Below are positions 34,004 to 44,482 of a DNA stretch of 64,000 nt, in pieces. Location: the NCBI RefSeq assembly GCF_030813515.1, contig NZ_JAUSUK010000002.1, positions 930,001-994,000 of the forward strand, in the 5' to 3' direction. How positions within the stretch are numbered: the stretch's first letter is position 1; the number at the start of each line of letters is the position of its first letter. The notes beneath the pieces were generated by a model, which saw only the letters and a program-made list of their open reading frames with translations, did not search any database and was not told the origin of the DNA. The position numbers and the translations under genes are program-made. Origin of the DNA: Rhodopseudomonas julia. GTDB lineage: Bacteria > Pseudomonadota > Alphaproteobacteria > Rhizobiales > Afifellaceae.

Positions 34004-35176
34004 GTGAATTCATCAATTTGCTTTGTTTTCGAGAGACGGGGTGCTGCGCTGTCTCATCTCGTGAAATTTGCGCTTGTTCTCGTATTTATGAGTTTTGCAA
34101 GCAGCGCTTTTGCCCAGACCTCGGATGGCGAACCCACTGCACTTGATCAAGCGACGGGGGATCTTGCATCGCCGCGCGCGGTCGATGTCGGGCTCTACAT
34201 GAGCCCGCCTTTCGTCATGGAAAAGGACAAGCGTTATGAGGGCATGGCGATTGATCTCTGGGAGACAATTGCCGGCCGTCTGAACTTCAAAACGGACTAT
34301 CAAACCTATCCGACGATTGCGGCGCTTCTCGATGCGACGGCCTCCGGTGAGATCGACGTTGCGGTCACAAATCTCTCCATCACCGAACAGCGTGCCCACC
34401 GGATCGACTTTACCTATCCCTGGTTCGATGCCGGTCTTCGGATCATGATCAACGAGGATGCCGGCGCTGGGTTCAGCGAGGTCGTGTCAGGGTTGAGAGA
34501 CAGCGGCTATCTGAGAGCCTATCTCTGGCTCGCCTTCGTCATTCTCGCGGCCACGGTGGTGACCACTATCTATTATCGCCGCTTCGATCCGGAATTTCCG
34601 AAGACGTGGCCAGATTCGCTTGCCGAGGGCTTTTACTCCGTCATGTCGGTGGCGACATCCGGCCGCGCTCCGATCCGAAAGAATCTGTTCGGCTGGGTCG
34701 GCCGGGTGTGGGCGGCTCTTTGGCTCGTCTGCGGTGTCGCTGTCGTCGCCTATCTGACGTCGACCGTCACGAGCGTCATGACGGCGATTTCGATCAATAG
34801 CCAGATCGATAGTCTTGCCGATCTGCCGGGAAAGACCGTCGGGGTGTTCAAGGGTGGCGTGTCGGAGGCTTTCGCCCAGCAGGCCTTTCTCGAGACGCGG
34901 GCCTACAATGATCTCGACGACGCTGTCGCTGCTCTCCTCGACGGGGACGTCGACGCGATCATCGCCGATGCGCCCGTCCTGGAATACTACGCCCACACGC
35001 ATCAGGACGAGCCGCTCGACGTCGTCGGGCCGATCTTCGAACCGGACAAATACGGTTTCGGCGTAAGTCGAAATTCCGGTCTGACGCGGGATTTGACCGT
35101 CGAGGTCATCTGGGCCGAAGAGAGCGAGTTGGTGGAACGTTTGCGCACGCAGTATTTCGGCGACGATCCCTCCTGA
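34004..35176 (+). CDS. Prokaryotic glutamate-receptor-like channel (GluR0-type architecture)
   Basis: 390 residues. Signal peptide ~16-37 (ending SSAFAQ). A periplasmic binding lobe S1 (~60-165) contains the ligand arginine in NLSITEQRAHRIDF (Arg130). It is interrupted by TM1 (~171-190), a re-entrant pore loop (~205-226) and TM2 (~232-258, ending AYLTSTVTSVMT). Lobe S2 follows (~265-390) with DVDAIIADAPVLEYY. This S1-M1-P-M2-S2 order is the ionotropic glutamate receptor plan. The pore reads SVATSGRAP rather than the K+ filter TVGYG. The start is GTG 34004, with AGGGGA 8 bases upstream; an ATG at 33953 is an alternative. Divergent from the GH13 operon. Confidence 0.8.
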   Translation: MNSSICFVFERRGAALSHLVKFALVLVFMSFASSAFAQTSDGEPTALDQATGDLASPRAVDVGLYMSPPFVMEKDKRYEGMAIDLWETIAGRLNFKTDYQTYPTIAALLDATASGEIDVAVTNLSITEQRAHRIDFTYPWFDAGLRIMINEDAGAGFSEVVSGLRDSGYLRAYLWLAFVILAATVVTTIYYRRFDPEFPKTWPDSLAEGFYSVMSVATSGRAPIRKNLFGWVGRVWAALWLVCGVAVVAYLTSTVTSVMTAISINSQIDSLADLPGKTVGVFKGGVSEAFAQQAFLETRAYNDLDDAVAALLDGDVDAIIADAPVLEYYAHTHQDEPLDVVGPIFEPDKYGFGVSRNSGLTRDLTVEVIWAEESELVERLRTQYFGDDPS

Positions 35177-35357
35177 GTTTTCTGCATCGTGGTCGGTGTG
35201 CTCTGCTGCCGCCGGAGGTGCCGATGTGCGTGGTAGTGCCGCTGGCGCTCGACGCCGGCTGCGATCCGCGCCATGAAGGTGCCTTTATTTGTTCGCGGCA
35301 GTCGGGGCGACGCATCGATCGCTCTGGCTTCGTCAGCGCCAGAATGAAGAGCCGGCA

Positions 35358-36581
35358 GTGGTTGAGATCAAAAGTGAGCGACTGATCGCCGATTTGCGGC
35401 GCCTGGCCGAATTCGGAAAGTACAGGACCGGTGTCGATCGGATCGCCTTTTCGCAGGCCGATGTTGCCTCGCGTGACTGGCTCAAGCAGAGACTGGGCGA
35501 AATCGGCCTCGTCGTGCAGCAGGATCGTTTCGGCAATGTTTACGGCGCGTGGCCGGACGTCGACCGGGCGCTGCTGCTCGGTTCGCATTCCGACACGGTG
35601 CCGCGTGGCGGCTGGCTCGATGGTGCCATGGGCGTCATCTACGCGCTCGAAGTCGCGCGGGCATTTCGCGAGAGTGGCATGAGCGTGCCTGTCGGTATCG
35701 ACGTGATCGCCTTCCAGGATGAGGAGGGTACCTATCTGCCTCTCCTCGGCTCCAAGAGCCTCGCCGGGCTCCTATCGGAGGGTGACGTTGGGCATGCGCA
35801 CCGATCGGATGGCGAGGCGCTCACCTCTGCCATCGCATCTGCAGGTTTTTCGGGCGATCCGATCGTCGCCGACAGACATCGCCTCATTGGCTTTCTTGAG
35901 GGCCACATAGAACAGGGCCCACGGCTTCTCGCCGCCGGGCGGAGGATCGGCATCGTCACCGGCTTTGCCGGCACACGCCGAATGAGCGTGAAGGCGGAGG
36001 GGCGTGCAGATCACGCCGGAACCACGCCAATGACGATGCGCCGCGATGCCGGCCGCGCGATCTTCGCTTTCGCGTCCTGGGTGGATTCGGCCTTTCTGGA
36101 ACTCTCCGGAGCGGAGACCGTGTGGAATATCGGCAGTGTGGCGCTGAGGCCGGGCGCCCCGAACGTCGTGCCGTCTCGGGCCGAACTTGCGCTGGAATTT
36201 CGCGACGGCGACCTGGGGCGGCTGGAGCGGATGGAAGCGGCCGTGCACGACAAGGCGGCGGCCCTTCAGCGCGAGACGGGTCTCACGGTCTCTGTCGATG
36301 TGACCACGCGAGTGCCTCCGACGACGACCAATTCGCAGCTTGCGGAGGAGCTTGCCGCGGCGGCTGTCGATCTCGGCGAACAGCCGATGAGGCTTGCAAG
36401 CGGGGCCGGTCACGACTGCATGATCATCGGCCAGACGATGCCGGCGGCGATGTTCTTCGTGCCGAGCATCGGTGGGCGCAGCCATGATATCGACGAAGAT
36501 ACGGCGGAAGAGGATATCGTCTTCGGCTGCCGGGTGCTGGCTCGTGCAGTCGAGCGACTGATTTCAAACGAGCTGCCGTGA
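35358..36581 (+). CDS. M20-family amidase/hydrolase (N-carbamoyl-amino-acid/allantoate amidohydrolase-like)
   Basis: 407 residues with binuclear zinc-site residues: His/Asp in LLLGSHSDTVPRGGWLDGAMG, EE in FQDEEGTYL, His in FLEGHIEQGPRL, and His in GGRSHDIDED. The length and the EQGPRL segment fit the Zn-dependent carbamoylase/allantoate hydrolase group; the substrate is open. The start is placed at GTG 35358, which matches the family N terminus and has GAAGAG in front; earlier in-frame starts lack similarity. Followed at once by a lipoprotein gene. Confidence 0.85.
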   Translation: MVEIKSERLIADLRRLAEFGKYRTGVDRIAFSQADVASRDWLKQRLGEIGLVVQQDRFGNVYGAWPDVDRALLLGSHSDTVPRGGWLDGAMGVIYALEVARAFRESGMSVPVGIDVIAFQDEEGTYLPLLGSKSLAGLLSEGDVGHAHRSDGEALTSAIASAGFSGDPIVADRHRLIGFLEGHIEQGPRLLAAGRRIGIVTGFAGTRRMSVKAEGRADHAGTTPMTMRRDAGRAIFAFASWVDSAFLELSGAETVWNIGSVALRPGAPNVVPSRAELALEFRDGDLGRLERMEAAVHDKAAALQRETGLTVSVDVTTRVPPTTTNSQLAEELAAAAVDLGEQPMRLASGAGHDCMIIGQTMPAAMFFVPSIGGRSHDIDEDTAEEDIVFGCRVLARAVERLISNELP

Positions 36582-36595
36582 CGAGAGGAGCAACG

Positions 36596-36847
36596 ATGCG
36601 CGCCATTCACCGTCGACAGGACACTTCCGCTTCGAACGTCACCTCGAAGGTCGTGACGCAAGCTGCCTTGGCGCTTGGTCTTTTCGCCTTTCTCGGAACA
36701 CTTGGCGGGTGCGGGATGGGGCGCACGGTGTCGGATACCTCCAACACTTTCGATGACCTTTCCGGTCTCGCTCAGAAATGGCACGAGCCGGACGGGAAGG
36801 CAGGCGACGGGAGCCCGGCTTCCGAAACGGAGCCCGCATCGCGCTAG
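36596..36847 (+). CDS. Small putative lipoprotein
   Basis: 83 residues. After a polar N-terminal stretch, a hydrophobic segment (ALALGLFAFLGTLGG) ends in Cys39, forming a lipobox LGGC; the mature part is short and polar. ATG 36596 has AGAGGAG seven bases upstream; a GTG at 36578 would overlap the preceding stop. It could be a small outer-membrane lipoprotein, but the long n-region is unusual. No family recognised. Confidence 0.6.
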   Translation: MRAIHRRQDTSASNVTSKVVTQAALALGLFAFLGTLGGCGMGRTVSDTSNTFDDLSGLAQKWHEPDGKAGDGSPASETEPASR

Positions 36848-37126
36848 CCTCGGGCGAGGCAGTCCGACTGAGAAGTCCGGAGTCGTCTCAACAACTTCGG
36901 CTGAAACGTTCATCCATCATCGCGGCTGAGAGCGGGCAGGGCGCTTCGCCTGTGAAGTGCTGACGGCTTGCCGGCTGAGATTTGCACGACGTCCTGGTCT
37001 TCCGAAGGAGGCTCGACGTCACCTCCTTCATTTATGTCTCGTTGATGCGACCCGCCAAAAACGCGAATGGCCCGTTTATGGCCTCTGCTCCCATCCTCCG
37101 GTCACGTTCCGGATGATGGAGATGAA

Positions 37127-37210
37127 ATGCTCGACGTCTTCTTTGTCGGCCTTGCCCTCGGCTTTTTCGCTGTCGCGGCGCTCTCGCTGCGCATCATCGA
37201 GAGGCTTTGA
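37127..37210 (+). CDS. 27-residue membrane ORF preceding kdpF
   Basis: ATG 37127, with GGAG five bases upstream, encodes a single hydrophobic helix (MLDVFFVGLALGFFAVAALS) ending RIIERL. It stops three bases before the kdpF start. Its position, ribosome-binding site and hydrophobicity support a real gene. It resembles small single-pass subunits such as KdpF, but whether it is part of the Kdp complex is unknown. Confidence 0.65.
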   Translation: MLDVFFVGLALGFFAVAALSLRIIERL

Positions 37211-37213
37211 GCG

Positions 37214-37303
37214 ATGGCTTTCGACCTTGTGCTCGGTGCCATCGTGGCACTCGCCCTTCTCGCCTATCTCGTCTGGGCGCTCCTCAATCCCGAAAAGCTC
37301 TGA
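37214..37303 (+). CDS. kdpF: KdpF, small subunit of the K+-transporting ATPase
   Basis: 29 residues, one transmembrane helix (VLGAIVALALLAYLVWALLNP), ending in the typical NPEKL. KdpF stabilises the KdpFABC complex in the inner membrane. It is 9 bases upstream of kdpA. Confidence 0.88.
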   Translation: MAFDLVLGAIVALALLAYLVWALLNPEKL

Positions 37304-37312
37304 GGCGCGGCC

Positions 37313-39034
37313 ATGTCTTCCGACATCCTACTCTTTATCGTCTATGGCCTCGTCGTCACGGCGCTCGCCTGGCCGCTCGGGCTCTTTATGGCGCGGCTCT
37401 TTTCGGGAGAACGAACACTCCTGACGCCGGTCCTCGGCCCGATCGAGCGGCTCTTCTACCGCGCTGGCGGCATCGATCCTGACACGGGTCAGAATTGGGC
37501 ACGCTATGCGGCCGCCTGCCTCGCATTCAACGCGGTCGGCTGGCTGATCCTTTATGCGATCCTTCGGCTGCAAGGTCACTTGCCGCTCAACCCGCAAGGC
37601 TTTGGGGGGCTTGCGCCCGATCTCGCCTTCAACACGGCGGTCAGCTTCGTCACCAACACCAACTGGCAGGCCTATGGGGGCGAGACGACGCTCTCGTATC
37701 TCAGTCAGATGGCGGGTCTGACGGTGCAGAACTTCGTCTCGGCCGCGACCGGCATCGCCGTCGGCGCCGCCGTCATCCGTGGCTTCGCCGGGCGTGGCTC
37801 TGCCGGCGGGGATGCACGCAGTCTCGGCAATTTCTGGGTCGATATCACCCGGGCGGTCCTCCACCTGCTCTTGCCGCTCTCGATCCTCTTCACGCTCTTT
37901 CTCGTCTGGCAGGGCGTGCCGCAAAACCTTTCCGCCTATGTGGACGCCACGACGCTTGAAGGCGCGCGGCAGACGATCGCACAGGGTCCAGCCGCGGCGC
38001 AGATTGCCATCAAACAGCTCGGCACCAATGGCGGCGGTTTTTTCAACGCCAATTCCGCAGTGCCTTACGAAAATCCAACGCCGCTTTCGAATTTCGTCGA
38101 GATGGCGGCAATCCTACTCATCCCGGCGGCCTTCACGTTCATGTTCGGGCGTATGGTGCGCGACATGCGCCAGGGCGTGGCGATCTTTGCCGCCATGGGC
38201 ATCCTCTTCCTCGGCGCGCTGGCGCTCACCTATGGGGCGGAAAGCGAAGGCAACGCGCTCTTCGCGAATCTTCCCGTCGAGCAGGCAACCGGCAACATGG
38301 AGGGAAAGGAAGTTCGCTTCGGCGTCGGCGAATCGGCGCTTTGGGCGACGGCGACGACCGCCGCGTCCAACGGCTCCGTCAATTCCATGCACGACAGCTT
38401 CACGCCGCTCGGAGCGCTCGCGCCGATGCTGCTCATGCAGGTCGGGGAAGTGGTCTTCGGCGGTGTCGGCTCCGGCTTCTACGGCATGCTCGCTTTCGTC
38501 GTGCTGACGGTCTTCCTTGCCGGATTGATGGTCGGGAGAACGCCTGAATATCTCGGACGCAAGATCGAGACGAAAGAGGTGAAGCTCGCCGTCATTGCCT
38601 TCCTGGTGATGCCGCTCGGCGTCCTCGTTTTCGGCGCCGCGGCCGCGACGATCCCGGTGGCGCTCGCCTCGCTCCAGGACAAAGGCCCGCATGGGCTTTC
38701 TGAGATCCTCTACGCCTATTCCTCGGCGACGGGGAATAATGGCTCCGCCTTTGCGGGATTTAGCGCCGCCACGCCCTTCCACGACACTCTCCTCGGCATT
38801 GCCATGCTCCTCGGCCGCTACGTCTTCATCGTGCCGATGCTGGCGATCGCCGGCTCGCTGGCGGCCAAGAAGAAGGTCGCGGCCTCGGCCGGCACATTTC
38901 CGACGGATGGTCCTCTCTTCGTCACGCTTCTCGTCGCGGTCGTCCTGATCCTCGGCGGGCTCACCTTCTTTCCGGCGCTCGCCCTCGGGCCGATTGCCGA
39001 ACACACGGCGATGCTCGCCGGGGAGACGTTCTGA
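37313..39034 (+). CDS. kdpA: Potassium-transporting ATPase subunit A
   Basis: 573 residues, about ten transmembrane segments. It is the K+-selective channel-like subunit related to TrkH. Pore-loop elements include [28 protein letters not shown] and a later [14 protein letters not shown] segment. Its stop overlaps the kdpB start (TGATG), so translation is coupled. Confidence 0.96.
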   Translation: MSSDILLFIVYGLVVTALAWPLGLFMARLFSGERTLLTPVLGPIERLFYRAGGIDPDTGQNWARYAAACLAFNAVGWLILYAILRLQGHLPLNPQGFGGLAPDLAFNTAVSFVTNTNWQAYGGETTLSYLSQMAGLTVQNFVSAATGIAVGAAVIRGFAGRGSAGGDARSLGNFWVDITRAVLHLLLPLSILFTLFLVWQGVPQNLSAYVDATTLEGARQTIAQGPAAAQIAIKQLGTNGGGFFNANSAVPYENPTPLSNFVEMAAILLIPAAFTFMFGRMVRDMRQGVAIFAAMGILFLGALALTYGAESEGNALFANLPVEQATGNMEGKEVRFGVGESALWATATTAASNGSVNSMHDSFTPLGALAPMLLMQVGEVVFGGVGSGFYGMLAFVVLTVFLAGLMVGRTPEYLGRKIETKEVKLAVIAFLVMPLGVLVFGAAAATIPVALASLQDKGPHGLSEILYAYSSATGNNGSAFAGFSAATPFHDTLLGIAMLLGRYVFIVPMLAIAGSLAAKKKVAASAGTFPTDGPLFVTLLVAVVLILGGLTFFPALALGPIAEHTAMLAGETF

Positions 39035-41166
39035 TGCCGCGAGCTCCTTCGCATGCCGCAAACCACGGCAATCTTCCGAGCGCCGACACTGCGGCCCTCC
39101 ATCAGCAGCCTGTCAGAAAGCCTGGCGCCATGCGCAGAAAGCCCGACATTTCTCTCTTCGACATGCAGGTGACGGGACCGGCGATGCGCGTCGCGCTCGT
39201 CAAGCTCGACCCACGTCATCTGATGAAGAACCCCGTCATCTTCGTCACGGAGGTCGCGGCGGCGCTTTCGACGCTCCTCTTCCTGCGCGGCCTCGTGAGC
39301 GGTGCCGGCGAGACGGCGGTGGTGGGCCAGATCGCAGCCTGGCTCTGGTTCACGGTCTATTTCGCGACGTTTGCTGAAGCGATGGCGGAAGGTCGTGGCA
39401 GGGCGCGAGCCGACACGCTGCGGGCGACGCAGACCGAAACGCCAGCGAAGCTTCTCGTCTCCCTCGATGCGACGGAGACGCGGACGGTTTCGAGCCACAC
39501 GCTGAAACCCGGCGATCTCGTTCTCGTCGAAGTGGGAGACATCGTCCCGGCGGACGGCGAGATCGTCGACGGCATCGCATCGGTCGACGAATCGGCGATC
39601 ACCGGCGAATCCGCCCCGGTCATTCGCGAGGCGGGCGGCGACCGCTCCGCCGTCACCGGCGGCACGCGCCTCGTGTCGGACTGGCTCAAGGTCAAAGTGA
39701 CGTCGAAGCCGGGCGAGACGTTTCTCGACCGCATGATCGCGCTCGTGGAGGGAGCGGAGCGGCAGAAGACCCCGAACGAGGTGGCGCTCGGGATCCTGCT
39801 TGCCGGCATGACCATCATCTTTCTGATCGTCACCGCGACGCTCGAGCCCTTCCTCCTCTATTCGGGGGCGACGGTGCCGGTGGCCTTCCTGATCGCGCTT
39901 CTCGTGACCCTGATCCCGACGACGATCGGAGGTCTTCTCTCGGCGATCGGGATTGCCGGAATGGACCGGTTGGTGAAGGCGAACGTCATTGCCAAGTCCG
40001 GTCGGGCCGTGGAGGCGGCAGGCGATGTCGACACGCTCCTTCTCGACAAGACCGGAACGATCACTTTCGGCAACCGGATGGCCGACGATTTTCTGCCGGT
40101 TTCAGGGACCGACGAACGGCAACTTGCCGAGCTGGCCCATCTCGCTTCGGCGGCAGACGAGACGCCGGAAGGAAAATCGATCGTCGACCTTGCCCGCAAG
40201 CGCCTCGGCCGGCAGATCGATCACGACGATCGCGTCGTGACGACCATTCCGTTTAGCGCGCAGACCCGTATTTCAGGGGCTGATCTGAAAGACGGACGCG
40301 AGATCCGCAAAGGGGCGAGCGACGCGATCCTCGCCTGGTGCGATAAGGCCGCGACGCCGGAACTCTCGCGCTTCATCGAACGCATCGCCCGCTCCGGCGG
40401 TACTCCTCTCGTCGTTGCGGCCGACCGCAAGCCGATCGGCGTCGTGCATCTGAAGGATGTTGTAAAACCCGGTATCCGAGAACGTTTCGCCGAGCTTCGG
40501 CGCATGGGGGTGCGCACCGTCATGGTGACGGGCGACAATCCGCTGACGGCGGCCGCGATCGCGGCCGAAGCCGGCGTCGACGACTTTCTGGCGGAAGCGA
40601 CTCCGGAAAAGAAGCTCGAACTCATTCGTGCCGAGCAGGCGGGGGGCAAACTCGTCGCCATGTGCGGCGACGGCTCCAACGATGCGCCGGCGCTGGCGCA
40701 GGCCGATGTCGGCGTCGCGATGAATTCCGGGACACCCGCCGCCAAGGAGGCCGGCAATCTCATCGATCTCGACAGCGATCCGACGAAACTCATCGAGATC
40801 GTGCTGGTCGGTAAGCAGCTCCTGATCAGTCGAGGCTCGCTCACGACCTTTTCGATCGCCAATGACGTAGCGAAATATTTCGCGATCCTGCCGGCGATTT
40901 TCGTGGCCGCTTATCCCGGTCTCGCAGCGCTCAACGTCATGCGACTGGAAAGCCCGGCAAGCGCCATCCTCTCGGCGGTGATCTTCAACGCGCTCGTCAT
41001 CATCGCGCTCATTCCGCTCGCCTTGAAGGGCGTGCGCTATGCGCCGGCGACGGCCGCGAGCCTCTTGCGGCGCAACCTTCTCATCTACGGCCTCGGGGGG
41101 CTCATCGTGCCCTTCATCGGCATCAAGGCCATCGACCTTCTCATCACCTCCATCGCCATCGTCTGA
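39034..41166 (+). CDS. kdpB: Potassium-transporting ATPase subunit B
   Basis: 710 residues, the P-type ATPase subunit that phosphorylates on Asp338 ([13 protein letters not shown]) and couples ATP hydrolysis to K+ uptake. Other motifs: [10 protein letters not shown] (actuator), [14 protein letters not shown], and [18 protein letters not shown] (hinge). The N terminus carries some 30 extra residues compared with the common ~680-residue length, before [11 protein letters not shown]; a later start is possible. Confidence 0.97.
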   Translation: MPRAPSHAANHGNLPSADTAALHQQPVRKPGAMRRKPDISLFDMQVTGPAMRVALVKLDPRHLMKNPVIFVTEVAAALSTLLFLRGLVSGAGETAVVGQIAAWLWFTVYFATFAEAMAEGRGRARADTLRATQTETPAKLLVSLDATETRTVSSHTLKPGDLVLVEVGDIVPADGEIVDGIASVDESAITGESAPVIREAGGDRSAVTGGTRLVSDWLKVKVTSKPGETFLDRMIALVEGAERQKTPNEVALGILLAGMTIIFLIVTATLEPFLLYSGATVPVAFLIALLVTLIPTTIGGLLSAIGIAGMDRLVKANVIAKSGRAVEAAGDVDTLLLDKTGTITFGNRMADDFLPVSGTDERQLAELAHLASAADETPEGKSIVDLARKRLGRQIDHDDRVVTTIPFSAQTRISGADLKDGREIRKGASDAILAWCDKAATPELSRFIERIARSGGTPLVVAADRKPIGVVHLKDVVKPGIRERFAELRRMGVRTVMVTGDNPLTAAAIAAEAGVDDFLAEATPEKKLELIRAEQAGGKLVAMCGDGSNDAPALAQADVGVAMNSGTPAAKEAGNLIDLDSDPTKLIEIVLVGKQLLISRGSLTTFSIANDVAKYFAILPAIFVAAYPGLAALNVMRLESPASAILSAVIFNALVIIALIPLALKGVRYAPATAASLLRRNLLIYGLGGLIVPFIGIKAIDLLITSIAIV

Positions 41167-41174
41167 GCAAAGCC

Positions 41175-41786
41175 ATGATCGACCAGCTTCGTCCCGCCAT
41201 CGTTTTTTCGCTCCTCATGACCGTCCTTCTTGGCGTCTGCTATCCGCTCGCCATGACCGGTCTCGCTCAGACGTTGTTTCCGGCCGAGGCCGCCGGCAGT
41301 CTCGTCGAGCGCAACGGACAGGTCGTGGGCTCCAGTCTGGTTGCCCAGACATTCTCCGCTCCGGGCTATTTCCATCCGCGGCCGTCCGCGGGCGATGTCG
41401 ATGCCGGCGCGTCCGGAGGCAGCAATCTCGGCCCCACCAGTGCGGCCCTTCTCAAGCGGGTTTCGGCCGATGCCGAAAGGCTCAGCCGCGAGGCAGGCGG
41501 TGCGCGCGTGCCCGTCGATCTCGTCACGACATCCGGCAGCGGCCTCGATCCGCACATCTCTCCAGAAGCGGCCTTCTTTCAGGCGCCGCGCGTCGCCAAG
41601 GCGCGAGATCTTCCCCTGCAGCAGATGCGCGACCTGGTCAGGCATCATGTCGAGGGGCGCAGCCTCGGACTTTTCGGGGAGGCGCGCGTGAATGTTCTTG
41701 CGCTCAACCTGGCGCTCGACGAGCTTCGGCCGGCCGGGAATAACGGCGTGCCGGTGGCGGAAGGGGCGAGCAGCAGGACACAATGA
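41175..41786 (+). CDS. kdpC: Potassium-transporting ATPase subunit C
   Basis: 203 residues. One N-terminal transmembrane helix, then a periplasmic domain with the family elements GSSLVAQTFSAPGYFHPRPS and DLVTTSGSGLDPHISPEAA. It assists K+ binding by KdpA. Its stop overlaps the kdpD start (ATGA). Confidence 0.95.
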   Translation: MIDQLRPAIVFSLLMTVLLGVCYPLAMTGLAQTLFPAEAAGSLVERNGQVVGSSLVAQTFSAPGYFHPRPSAGDVDAGASGGSNLGPTSAALLKRVSADAERLSREAGGARVPVDLVTTSGSGLDPHISPEAAFFQAPRVAKARDLPLQQMRDLVRHHVEGRSLGLFGEARVNVLALNLALDELRPAGNNGVPVAEGASSRTQ

Positions 41787-44482
41787 ACGAGCCGGATAAC
41801 CGTCCCGAGCCCGAGGCTCTTCTCGCGGAAGCGTCGCGGGAAGGGAGGGGGCGGCTCAAGATTTTCCTCGGTGCGGCGCCCGGCGTCGGCAAGACCTATT
41901 CCATGCTCGAAGCGGCGCGCGAGCGCCGCACCGCGGGTCTCGACGTTGCTGTCGGCGTCGTTGAGACGCATGGCCGTGCCGAGACGGAACGTCTCGCAGC
42001 CGGGCTTGAAACCATCCCGAGACGGCGTGTCCTCTATCGCGGCCGGTTTCTCTCTGAGATGGACGTCGATGCGATCCTGAAGCGCCGCCCAGGCTTCGTC
42101 CTCGTCGACGAGCTTGCCCACACCAACGTTCCCGAAAGCCGCCATCCGAAGCGCTGGCAGGATGTGGAGGAACTGATCGGCGCGGGCATCGACGTCTATA
42201 CGACGCTCAACATCCAGCACCTGGAGAGCCTGAACGACGTCGTCGCGCGCATCTCCGGCGTGCGTGTGCGCGAGACGGTACCCGACCGCGTCGTCGAACT
42301 GGCGGATGAGATCGAGCTGATCGACCTGCCGCCTGACGAGCTGATCGAAAGGCTGAGAGAGGGCAAGGTCTACGTTCAGGACCAGATCGCGCGGGCTATC
42401 CAGAATTTCTTCTCCAAGGGCAATCTGACGGCTCTGCGCGAGCTTGCCATGCGCGTTGCTGCCGACCGCGTCGATGCGCAGATGATGGCGCATATGAAGA
42501 GCCACGCGATCCCTGGGCCGTGGCCGACGCAGGAGCGAATCCTCGTCTGCGTCAACGAATCGCCGGTCGCCGGAGCGCTGGTGCGTGCGGCCAAACGGGC
42601 TGCCGATCGTGGCCGCTTCCCGTGGATCGCCGTGAACGTCGTCACCCCCGCTTCGGAGAGCCTGCCGGAGGCTGCAAAGGACCAGATCGCCGAGACGCTA
42701 AGGCTCGCCGAGACCCTCGGTGGCGAAGTCGCCTCGCTCAACGCGGAATCGCGTATCGCGCAAGAGATTCTCTCTTTCGCCCGCTCGCGCAATGTGAGCC
42801 GTATCGTCGTCGGCCGCCCGCGCATGCGCACTTTTTCGGCACGGTTCTTTCGCGAGAACGTGGCGAACGAGATTATCCGGGCCGCGAGGGATTTCGAGGT
42901 TACGGTGATTGCCTCGGATGCCACGCAAGCGCGCCGCGACAAGGTGAGGGCGCCGCATCTCTTTCCGACCTGGGAGGCGGAAGCCTATGGGGTGGCGACC
43001 CTCGCCGTTCTTGCGAGCAGTGCGATCGGTGCGGCGGTCCATAGGGCGCTGCCGGTCGAGAGCCTGTCGCTCCTCTATCTCGCTTCGGTGATCGCCATCG
43101 CCACGCGCTACGGGCTTTGGCCTTCGATCTATGCGAGCGTCCTGTCCTTCCTCGCCTACAATTACTTTCTGACCGAGCCGTATTATACGTTCAGCGTCCA
43201 CAGCGAGACTGTGGTCCGCACCCTTTTTCTCTATCTCGCCGTGGCGATCGCGACCGGAAATCTCGCGGCACGGTTGCGGGCGCAGGTGAAGGCACAGCGC
43301 AACATCGCGCGCCGTACGGCCGCGCTCTACGATTTCAGCCGCAAAATCGCGAGCGCGGCGTCTCTCGACGACGTCGTCTGGGCGGCCGTCCATCACGTCG
43401 CCTCGACGCTGAACTGCTCGTCGCTCATCCTCGGGCCAGGCCCGGAGGGGCAGCTGACCATCCTCGGCGGCTATCCGCCTGAGGATCAGCTCGAGGCGAA
43501 GGACCGCGGAGCGGCCGAATGGGCCTGGGAGCACGGTGAAATCGCCGGCTGGGGCTCGCCGACGCTGCCGGCGTCCTCCTGGCTTTTTCTGCCCTTGAAG
43601 ACGGCACATGGCAGGGAAGGGCTGCTTGGCGTCAGCTTTGCGCGCTCACAGCCGCTCGCCCCCGACGAACGTCGTCTTCTGGAAGCGCTGGTCGATCAGG
43701 TGGCGATCGCCGTCGAGCGCACCCGTTTGGCGGCCGACATGGAGGAGACGCGGCTTCTCTCTGAAACGGAGCGGCTTCGCGCGGCGCTTCTGTCGTCCGT
43801 CAGCCATGATCTGCGCACACCGCTCGTTTCCATCATCGGAGCCGCGTCGGGTCTCCTGGAGGCCGATGAAGCCCTTGGCCCATCCGGTCGCGTGGCGATG
43901 GCCGAGACCATCCGCGACGAGGGTGAGCGGCTCAACCGCTACATCCAGAACCTCCTCGATATGACGCGTCTCGGCTATGGCGCATTGCAGGTCCGGCGCG
44001 ACTGGGTCGACATGCGGGAAGTGGTGGGGCGCGCCGTTCGTCAGCTTCGGCGGCGCCTTGCGGGACACCGGCTCGCCATCGAGCTGCCGCGTGACTTGCC
44101 TATGGCTGCGGGCGATCCCGTACTTCTGGAACAGGTCGTTGCGAATCTTCTCGACAATGCCGCGAAATACGCCGAGCCCGGCACGGAGATCGTGGTTTCG
44201 GGCCGCGTCGAGGCCGGACAGCTTCATCTGTCGGTGCGCGACGAAGGCCCCGGAATCCCGATCGAGGATCGCGCCAGAGTGTTCGACATGTTCTACCGTG
44301 TGCGTGCCGGTGACGCGCAAAGAGCCGGCACCGGCCTCGGGCTCGCCATCTGCAAGGGCATCGTGGAGGCACATGGCGGCGAGATCGCCATCGGTGCGGG
44401 CTCGGGCGGCCGCGGAACCGTCATAAATGTGAAGCTCCCTCTCGCTCCCGAGATGCCGAAGAAGGCGACGGCAGAACCATGA
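41783..44482 (+). CDS. kdpD: Sensor histidine kinase KdpD
   Basis: 899 residues. N-terminal KdpD domain with Walker A GAAPGVGKTYSML, a USP-like domain (~250-375), four transmembrane helices (DUF4118, ~395-500), a GAF domain, HisKA with the phosphorylation His in SSVSHDLRTPL (~674), and HATPase motifs NLLDNAAKYA and GTGLGLAICKGIV. It senses K+ limitation and/or ionic strength and phosphorylates KdpE. Coupled by ATGA overlaps to kdpC and kdpE. Confidence 0.96.
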   Translation: MNEPDNRPEPEALLAEASREGRGRLKIFLGAAPGVGKTYSMLEAARERRTAGLDVAVGVVETHGRAETERLAAGLETIPRRRVLYRGRFLSEMDVDAILKRRPGFVLVDELAHTNVPESRHPKRWQDVEELIGAGIDVYTTLNIQHLESLNDVVARISGVRVRETVPDRVVELADEIELIDLPPDELIERLREGKVYVQDQIARAIQNFFSKGNLTALRELAMRVAADRVDAQMMAHMKSHAIPGPWPTQERILVCVNESPVAGALVRAAKRAADRGRFPWIAVNVVTPASESLPEAAKDQIAETLRLAETLGGEVASLNAESRIAQEILSFARSRNVSRIVVGRPRMRTFSARFFRENVANEIIRAARDFEVTVIASDATQARRDKVRAPHLFPTWEAEAYGVATLAVLASSAIGAAVHRALPVESLSLLYLASVIAIATRYGLWPSIYASVLSFLAYNYFLTEPYYTFSVHSETVVRTLFLYLAVAIATGNLAARLRAQVKAQRNIARRTAALYDFSRKIASAASLDDVVWAAVHHVASTLNCSSLILGPGPEGQLTILGGYPPEDQLEAKDRGAAEWAWEHGEIAGWGSPTLPASSWLFLPLKTAHGREGLLGVSFARSQPLAPDERRLLEALVDQVAIAVERTRLAADMEETRLLSETERLRAALLSSVSHDLRTPLVSIIGAASGLLEADEALGPSGRVAMAETIRDEGERLNRYIQNLLDMTRLGYGALQVRRDWVDMREVVGRAVRQLRRRLAGHRLAIELPRDLPMAAGDPVLLEQVVANLLDNAAKYAEPGTEIVVSGRVEAGQLHLSVRDEGPGIPIEDRARVFDMFYRVRAGDAQRAGTGLGLAICKGIVEAHGGEIAIGAGSGGRGTVINVKLPLAPEMPKKATAEP

